Below are positions 6,818 through 10,574 of a stretch of DNA of 10,574 bases, one piece after another. This DNA comes from Mesoaciditogaceae bacterium. Lineage in GTDB: Bacteria > Thermotogota > Thermotogae > Mesoaciditogales > Mesoaciditogaceae. Position 1 is the stretch's first letter. Every line of letters starts with the position of its first letter. The translations under genes were made by a program, and so were the position numbers. Under the pieces are notes generated by a model that had not been told where the DNA came from, made no database searches, and saw nothing but the letters and a program-made list of their open reading frames with translations. The stretch is from positions 1 to 10,574 of the forward strand of contig WFSH01000182.1 in the NCBI GenBank assembly GCA_015486145.1, given 5' to 3'.

Positions 6818-6964
6818 ACATCAACACCTGATGCTTAAAGATAACTTTAAACCGGATTCATTTTGGTTCTTCGCAAAATGGGGAAAGCGGTTGTTGGAGT
6901 AAAACTTTCTTTATTCGCACTTTTATATTTACAAAGTAGAAATTGAGAGGCACAACTCCAGTAC
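6818..6964 (+). other. Intergenic segment with weak hairpins and two tiny overlapping reading frames
   Basis: No convincing gene is visible here. Two small inverted repeats occur: TTAAAG/CTTTAA (6835-6850) and CATTTTG/CAAAATG (6859-6880). Neither is followed by a T-tract, so I do not call a terminator for the upstream operon. Two short frames start with ATG, at 6831 (23 codons, stop 6900-6902) and at 6878 (22 codons, hydrophobic centre). Neither has a good ribosome binding site. They could be chance frames or remnants of a small gene. Confidence 0.4.
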
Positions 6965-6994
6965 TTGGTTTTTGCGTTAAAAAGGTGATACAAT
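6965..6994 (+). promoter_or_regulatory. Putative sigma-A-type promoter for the glycerol-3-phosphate oxidoreductase operon
   Basis: TTGGTT (6965-6970) and TACAAT (6989-6994) are separated by 18 nt. The -10 box is extended by TG at 6986-6987, giving TGATACAAT. Transcription would start around 7000-7003, leaving a leader of about 70 nt that contains the hairpin at 7023-7051. The alternative -35 TTGCGT at 6972 would leave only 11 nt of spacing. Confidence 0.65.
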
Positions 6995-7022
6995 AAAAAA
7001 GACAGCTGGCAGAGATGAAGAG

Positions 7023-7059
7023 AAAGCCACGCACGTTTTGTGTGTGGCTTTTATTTTTT
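7023..7059 (+). terminator. Leader terminator (attenuator) immediately before the glpA-like gene
   Basis: AAAGCCACGCAC (7023-7034) and GTGTGTGGCTTT (7040-7051) form a 12-bp stem with one G-U pair and a GTTTT loop. A T-tract (7049-7059, interrupted once by A) follows. The T-tract ends one base before the GGAGGTGA ribosome binding site at 7060-7067. A promoter lies upstream and there is no room for one between hairpin and gene, so transcripts entering from upstream must read through this structure. That is the layout of an antitermination leader, as known for B. subtilis glpD and its RNA-binding antiterminator GlpP. It may also end transcripts from the upstream operon. Confidence 0.85.
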
Positions 7060-7072
7060 GGAGGTGAAGAGT

Positions 7073-8482
7073 TTGAAAATCGCCGTGATAGGAACTGGCA
7101 TCGTTGGTTCTCTTATTGCAAGAGAATTTACCAAATACAAAGTGGAAGTCGAGATGTTTGAAAAACTTCCAGATGTTGGATGGGGAGTCACAAAAGCAAA
7201 TTCCGGAATATTACACGCCGGATATGATGATGAACCTCACACCTTGAGGGCAAAATACTGCGCACGTGGCAACGAGATGTACACGACCCTTTCGAAAGAA
7301 TTGGACTTCAAAATAAAAAGAGTTGGGTCTCTCGTAGTTGCCTTTAACGATAAAGAAGTCAAGACCATTGAAGAGTTGTTAGAACGCGGGAGAAAAAATG
7401 GAGTAAAAGATCTGAAAATACTTTCCAAAATAGAGGCTTTAGAAGTTGAACCAAATCTCTCAAGGGAAATAATTGCTGCGCTTTATTCGCCGAATGCTGG
7501 AGTAATAGCCCCATGGGAGGTAGCACAGGCTGCCGTTGAAAATGCTTTGGACAACGGTGCTAAACTTCACCTTTCAACAGAGGTGGAGTCAATCCTTGAA
7601 GAGAATGGAAAATACAGACTTAACACCTCCAATGGAATTTTTTCGTTTGATGTTGTGGTGAACGCGGCTGGGTTGTGGGCAGATGAACTTGCAGAATCTG
7701 CAGGTGTAAAAGTCACCCCGCTTCATCCAAGAAGAGGTCAATACATACTTTTGGATCGATCTGATCTCGTCAAGACCGTGCTCTTTCCTACACCTTCAAA
7801 AGCTGGAAAGGGAACGTTGGTTATTCCAACAGTGCATGACACGACTTTGCTCGGGCCAACCTCGGAAGACTTAACACCATCTGAAAAAAATTCAACAGAA
7901 ACGACTGTTGAAGGCCTATCAGAAGTGATAAAAAAAGCTCAGAAACTCGTTCCAATGGTTAATCTTTCAAAAGCGATTCGTACATTTGCTGGGTTGAGAC
8001 CAGAAAATGACATAAAAGACTTTGTCATCAAAAGAGAAAAAAACATGATTCACATCGTTGCGACGCGTTCGCCTGGATTGACAGCCGCTCCAGCCCTCGC
8101 CAAAGACGTTGTTGAGGATCTCGCCGAAAAGCTAAATTTGCGGACAAACGGTGAATTTCGTCCGAAAAGGAAAGCGATACCCAGGATCGCTGACATGAAC
8201 GAAAGAGATAAAGAGAAACTCATCAACCAAGATCCATCGTATGGAAGGATAGTGTGTCGTTGTAACAAAGTCACTGAGGGAGAAATTGTTGAAGCCATAA
8301 GACGCGGTGCAAGAACATTAGACGGTATTAAATTCAGAACTACTGCTATGTTTGGACGTTGTCAAGGTTCCTTCTGCACGGTTAAAATCATGAACATTAT
8401 GAGAAGGGAACTTGGTAATGATTTTGAAGATATCGTGAAGAATCTTCCAAAATCTAACATTGTGGATGGTGTTGTCAGATGA
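7073..8482 (+). CDS. GlpA/GlpD-like FAD-dependent glycerol-3-phosphate dehydrogenase with C-terminal [2Fe-2S] domain
   Basis: This 469-residue flavoprotein is predicted to oxidise sn-glycerol-3-phosphate to dihydroxyacetone phosphate. The N-terminal dinucleotide-binding motif is VIGTGIVGS (Gly7, Gly9, Gly12) with an acidic residue in VEMFEK, followed by a DAO-type domain containing KANSGILHAGYD, NAAGLWAD and the late FAGLRPENDIKDF segment. The C-terminal part (about 390-450) is a BFD-like [2Fe-2S] domain with Cys395, Cys397, Cys430 and Cys435 (CxC, then Cx4C). No membrane segment is visible, so the protein is cytosolic or peripheral. TTG 7073 is chosen because GGAGGTGA lies 5 nt upstream; the longer frame opening at GTG 7040 would start inside the hairpin. 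A 4-nt ATGA overlap couples it to the next gene. The hydroxy acid oxidised is inferred from similarity to T. maritima TM1432 and GlpA; the gene symbol is left blank because related DAO enzymes exist. Confidence 0.85.
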   Translation: MKIAVIGTGIVGSLIAREFTKYKVEVEMFEKLPDVGWGVTKANSGILHAGYDDEPHTLRAKYCARGNEMYTTLSKELDFKIKRVGSLVVAFNDKEVKTIEELLERGRKNGVKDLKILSKIEALEVEPNLSREIIAALYSPNAGVIAPWEVAQAAVENALDNGAKLHLSTEVESILEENGKYRLNTSNGIFSFDVVVNAAGLWADELAESAGVKVTPLHPRRGQYILLDRSDLVKTVLFPTPSKAGKGTLVIPTVHDTTLLGPTSEDLTPSEKNSTETTVEGLSEVIKKAQKLVPMVNLSKAIRTFAGLRPENDIKDFVIKREKNMIHIVATRSPGLTAAPALAKDVVEDLAEKLNLRTNGEFRPKRKAIPRIADMNERDKEKLINQDPSYGRIVCRCNKVTEGEIVEAIRRGARTLDGIKFRTTAMFGRCQGSFCTVKIMNIMRRELGNDFEDIVKNLPKSNIVDGVVR

Positions 8483-9702
8483 AAAAACTTTCATATGATG
8501 TTGTCATTTTAGGTGGTGGAGCAGCCGGAATGGGGGCAATAAAGGGTGTTCTTTCTCAAAATGCCAGTGTGCTTCTCATAGAACGCGAGCCTTCAACCGG
8601 AGGTGTGCTCAATCAATGTATTCACAATGGATTCGGCCTTCAAGTATTCAAAAAAGAGTTGACAGGTCCAGAGTATCATGAGATGTATCTTGAAACGGTT
8701 GAACCCTTCGATGCCATGTATGAAACGACCGTTTTGGATGTGAATTTCGAAAATTCGGTTCTTAAAGCGATAAATGCGGCGGGAATTTACGAGATAAAGT
8801 ACGGGGCCCTCGTTTTAACGACCGGTGCCAGAGAAAGACCGTTCGAGGCTTTACGAATACCAGGTTCGAGGCCTTCCGGAATTTTCACGGCTGGCCTTGC
8901 ACAACATTTTGTCAACCTTGAAAATCATCTTCCTGGACGCAGAGCCGTCATCATAGGATCTGGAGATATAGGTTTGATAATGGCACGAAGGCTCACACTT
9001 GAAGGTGTTGAAGTCGAAGGTGTCTACGAAATCATGCCTTATCAAGGTGGTTTGACCAGAAATGTCGTTCAATGCCTCAAGGATTTCAATATACCGCTCC
9101 ATCTCTCAACTAGCGTTGTTAAAATTCATGGCAGGGAAAGACTTGAAGGCGTTACAGTGGCAAACTTTTCCGACGGTAATCCAGTAAGTGGAACGGAAAG
9201 ATTCGTAAAATGTGATACGCTCGTGGCCTCGGTTGGCTTAATACCAGAGAACGATCTTGTCGATAAAAACATAGAAACTTCAAATGACGGTGGTGCCGTG
9301 GTGGATGAACTCATGAGAACGAGTGTGGATAACGTTTTTGCAGCAGGCAACAACGTTTGTATTCACGATCTCGTTGACTTCGTCACCATCGAAGGAGAAA
9401 CGGCTGGAAAAAATGCCGCACGGGTGGCAAAAGGCCAAAAGATTCCCAAAAGAGAGGGGTTCTTTAAAAAAGGAAAGGGAATTAGAGTCCTAAGTGTCCA
9501 TTACACAACGGCAACTGTTCCATTCAAGATGTACGTCAGGGTAGAACATCCAATGAACATGGCCATGCTGAAAATGAACGACACAAAACTAAAGGTAGTT
9601 TTAAATGCCAAACCAAGTGAAATGATAGAAATAATGCTTGATCCCACCAAATACAACTTGAAAGGTGAAATTGTAATTTCCGCTACGGAGGTAAAGAAAT
9701 GA
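8479..9702 (+). CDS. FAD/NAD(P)-dependent oxidoreductase subunit, partner of the GlpA-like protein
   Basis: This 407-residue flavoprotein has the two-dinucleotide-domain (pyridine nucleotide disulfide oxidoreductase) fold. FAD site: VVILGGGAAG (Gly12-Gly17). Second nucleotide site: IIGSGDIGL (Gly160, Gly162, Gly165). The second FAD contact is VFAAGNNV, then a conserved VTIEGETAGKNAAR helix. Cys47 lies in GGVLNQCIHNGFG, but there is no CxxxxC redox pair, so a thioredoxin-reductase-type disulfide mechanism is not expected. It resembles T. maritima TM1433. It starts at ATG 8479 inside an ATGA overlap with the GlpA-like gene and ends in a second ATGA overlap, so the three proteins are probably made in fixed proportion and form a complex. 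It may carry electrons from the substrate-oxidising flavin to NAD(P) or another acceptor (inference). E. coli GlpB is only a loose functional analogue. Confidence 0.85.
   Translation: MKKLSYDVVILGGGAAGMGAIKGVLSQNASVLLIEREPSTGGVLNQCIHNGFGLQVFKKELTGPEYHEMYLETVEPFDAMYETTVLDVNFENSVLKAINAAGIYEIKYGALVLTTGARERPFEALRIPGSRPSGIFTAGLAQHFVNLENHLPGRRAVIIGSGDIGLIMARRLTLEGVEVEGVYEIMPYQGGLTRNVVQCLKDFNIPLHLSTSVVKIHGRERLEGVTVANFSDGNPVSGTERFVKCDTLVASVGLIPENDLVDKNIETSNDGGAVVDELMRTSVDNVFAAGNNVCIHDLVDFVTIEGETAGKNAARVAKGQKIPKREGFFKKGKGIRVLSVHYTTATVPFKMYVRVEHPMNMAMLKMNDTKLKVVLNAKPSEMIEIMLDPTKYNLKGEIVISATEVKK
9687..9692 (+). promoter_or_regulatory. Ribosome binding site for the DUF1667 gene
   Basis: GGAGGT, inside the last codons of the flavoprotein gene, lies 6 nt before ATG 9699. 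The gene therefore has an independent strong initiation signal in addition to the ATGA overlap. Confidence 0.75.
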
Positions 9703-10085
9703 ACGAAAAAGTGGTTGAAATGACTTGTGTGGTATGTCCCATAGGTTGTGATTTGAAAGTCACGCTGGACGAGAACGGAAAATTTCTTTCCGTTACAGGC
9801 AATAAATGTCCCAAGGGTGCCATTTACGCCAAAGAAGAAGTCACAGATCCAAAACGGATTCTTCCAACAAGTGTCAAGGTTATTGGTGGAGAGCTTCCAC
9901 TTGTATCCGTAAGAACAGAAAAACCAATTCCAAAAAGACTGATCTTTGACGCGATGAAAGTGATTAAATCTATTCACGTCAACGCACCAGTGAAGCGTGG
10001 TCAGGTTATCATCAGAAATATTCTTAACACCAAGGTAAATGTGATAGCAACACGAACCGTGAAAGAAAATCGCAAGAGTCCATAA
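9699..10085 (+). CDS. DUF1667 family four-cysteine protein, likely Fe-S electron-transfer subunit
   Basis: This 128-residue protein begins with a CxxCxxxC motif (Cys10, Cys13, Cys17) and a fourth cysteine at 37 in GNKCPKGAIYA. That spacing resembles the [4Fe-4S] binding region at the N-terminus of molybdopterin oxidoreductases, so a cubane cluster is plausible, although zinc binding cannot be excluded. The rest is a small beta-rich domain of unknown role (DPKRILPTSVKV, PLVSVRTEKPIPK). There is no signal peptide or membrane helix. It matches the family I know as DUF1667, which in T. maritima (TM1434) also follows the two flavoproteins. Its fixed position after both flavoproteins suggests it is the electron-exit or docking subunit, standing where E. 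coli uses GlpC. Two TAA stops lie close together (10083-10085 and 10086-10088), and a terminator follows. Confidence 0.85.
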   Translation: MNEKVVEMTCVVCPIGCDLKVTLDENGKFLSVTGNKCPKGAIYAKEEVTDPKRILPTSVKVIGGELPLVSVRTEKPIPKRLIFDAMKVIKSIHVNAPVKRGQVIIRNILNTKVNVIATRTVKENRKSP

Positions 10086-10098
10086 TAAATTACTCGTC

Positions 10099-10139
10099 CA
10101 CGCCGTCTTGCAGAAACTGATAAAAGAGGGGTGTTTTTT
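10099..10139 (+). terminator. Intrinsic terminator of the glycerol-3-phosphate oxidoreductase operon
   Basis: CACGCCGTCTT (10099-10109) can pair with AAGAGGGGTG (10124-10133), giving nine pairs with one bulged G and one G-G mismatch around a loop of about 14 nt. Six T residues (10134-10139) follow directly. The stem is imperfect, so efficiency is uncertain, but its position 14 nt after the DUF1667 stop fits. Confidence 0.6.
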
Positions 10140-10140
10140 A

Positions 10141-10149
10141 TGATACAAT
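10141..10149 (+). promoter_or_regulatory. Extended -10 promoter for the PflX-like gene
   Basis: TGATACAAT (10141-10149) abuts the T-tract of the preceding terminator and is identical to the extended -10 of the promoter at 6986-6994. No good -35 lies at the usual distance, so recognition would depend on the TG extension. Transcription would start near 10156, about 30 nt before the ATG. Confidence 0.5.
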
Positions 10150-10185
10150 ATCCACGGTGAGGTTTTTAAGAAAAAGGGAGAAAGC

Positions 10186-10574
10186 ATGACACACGAACAA
10201 GGGAAATTGAAGGAAGCACTCGAATATTTTGACGAATTACTGCAAGACTGCACGATGTGCGCTCGTAATTGTCGTGTAAACAGAAAAAAACGAAAGGGTT
10301 TTTGTGGCCAAGGTCCATCTGCAAAAATCACCAATGCCATTCTTCATTTTGGGGAAGAGCCTCCTCTTGTCAAAAATGGTGGAGCGGGAGCCGTCTTTTT
10401 CAGTGGATGTGGAATGAGTTGTGTTTACTGCCAAAATTTTTCGTTTAGCCAACTTGGTTACGGTCGAGAAGTGAGTTCCAAAGAACTTGGAAACATCTTT
10501 TTGAAACTTCAGGAGTCTGGTGCCGCTACCCTCGATCTCGTCACCCCAGAACCTCACCTTCATTCAATACTCGA
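10186..10574 (+). CDS. PflX-type (COG1313-like) radical SAM protein, 5' portion (truncated by window end)
   Basis: This is the first 129 residues of a radical S-adenosylmethionine protein of the kind annotated as putative pyruvate formate-lyase activating enzyme (PflX). ATG 10186 follows AGGGAG with a 5-nt gap. An N-terminal four-cysteine motif (Cys22, Cys25, Cys29, Cys40, ending in GFCGQG) resembles a metal-binding knob. A conserved HFGEEPPL segment follows, then the radical SAM cluster motif CGMSCVYC (Cys75, Cys79, Cys82) with CQN after it, and finally LVTPEPHLHSIL at the window edge. The three cysteines should bind a [4Fe-4S] cluster that cleaves SAM. The true substrate of this family is not established, so a role in activating a glycyl radical enzyme is only an annotation habit. 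It has its own promoter and is separated from the upstream operon by a terminator. Confidence 0.88.
   Translation, partial: MTHEQGKLKEALEYFDELLQDCTMCARNCRVNRKKRKGFCGQGPSAKITNAILHFGEEPPLVKNGGAGAVFFSGCGMSCVYCQNFSFSQLGYGREVSSKELGNIFLKLQESGAATLDLVTPEPHLHSIL

Noticed and set aside
6859..6880. CATTTTG/CAAAATG hairpin as terminator of the upstream operon
   Set aside because: The stem is short and AT-rich and is followed by GGGAAAGCGG, not a T-tract.
6972..6977. TTGCGT as the -35 box
   Set aside because: Only 11 nt separate it from TACAAT; TTGGTT at 6965-6970 gives 18 nt.
7040..7072. GTG 7040 as start of the glpA-like gene
   Set aside because: It would start inside the terminator hairpin and place the GGAGGTGA ribosome binding site within the coding region; TTG 7073 has ideal spacing.
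9501..10340. A 279-residue minus-strand reading frame
   Set aside because: It lies antisense to two well-supported genes, part of a third and a terminator, with a Phe/His/Ser/Cys-rich composition and no recognisable motif. It is a shadow frame.
1..10574. Mobile elements, CRISPR arrays, tRNA or rRNA genes
   Set aside because: I found no transposase, direct-repeat array, tRNA cloverleaf or rRNA-like segment; the window reads as stable chromosomal genes.

Overview
The window reads as a stretch of a Thermotogota (Thermotogales-like) chromosome, with every gene on the + strand, tightly packed and with moderate GC. The taxonomic call rests on gene content and order: minC followed by three tandem M42 aminopeptidases, and a separate glycerol-3-phosphate oxidoreductase trio, both as I remember them from Thermotoga maritima (the TM1047-1050 and TM1432-1434 regions). 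Frequent TTG starts and strong GGAGG-type ribosome binding sites fit as well. I cannot name the genus.

Region 1 (1-6817) looks like one long operon of housekeeping and envelope genes: the 3' part of rbgA (50S assembly GTPase), acpP, minC (Z-ring inhibitor), three paralogous M42 metallo-aminopeptidases, a diverged 3-dehydroquinate-synthase-like protein that has lost the catalytic and zinc-binding motifs, a single-pass membrane protein with a SPOR-like C-terminus, and a membrane-anchored double ComEA helix-hairpin-helix protein. From minC to the synthase-like gene the coding regions overlap (17, 11, 4 and probably 4 nt). The last of these overlaps implies a CTG start. I see no internal terminator.

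Region 2 (6818-7072) is a 255-nt intergenic segment. It ends in a promoter with an extended -10 element and a strong hairpin plus T-tract that stops one base before the ribosome binding site of the next gene. Any transcript reaching that gene from upstream must therefore cross a terminator. This is the layout of an antitermination (attenuation) leader, and the downstream genes make a GlpP-type, glycerol-3-phosphate-responsive mechanism the first hypothesis.

Region 3 (7073-10085) is a three-gene operon joined by ATGA overlaps. It encodes a GlpA/GlpD-like FAD dehydrogenase with a C-terminal [2Fe-2S] (BFD-like) domain, a second FAD/NAD(P) disulfide-oxidoreductase-fold flavoprotein, and a small DUF1667 four-cysteine protein. 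Together they probably oxidise glycerol-3-phosphate and pass the electrons through flavins and Fe-S clusters to an unidentified acceptor. A terminator follows at 10099-10139.

Region 4 (10141-10574) holds a new extended -10 promoter and the 5' part of a PflX-type (COG1313-like) radical SAM protein, cut by the window end.
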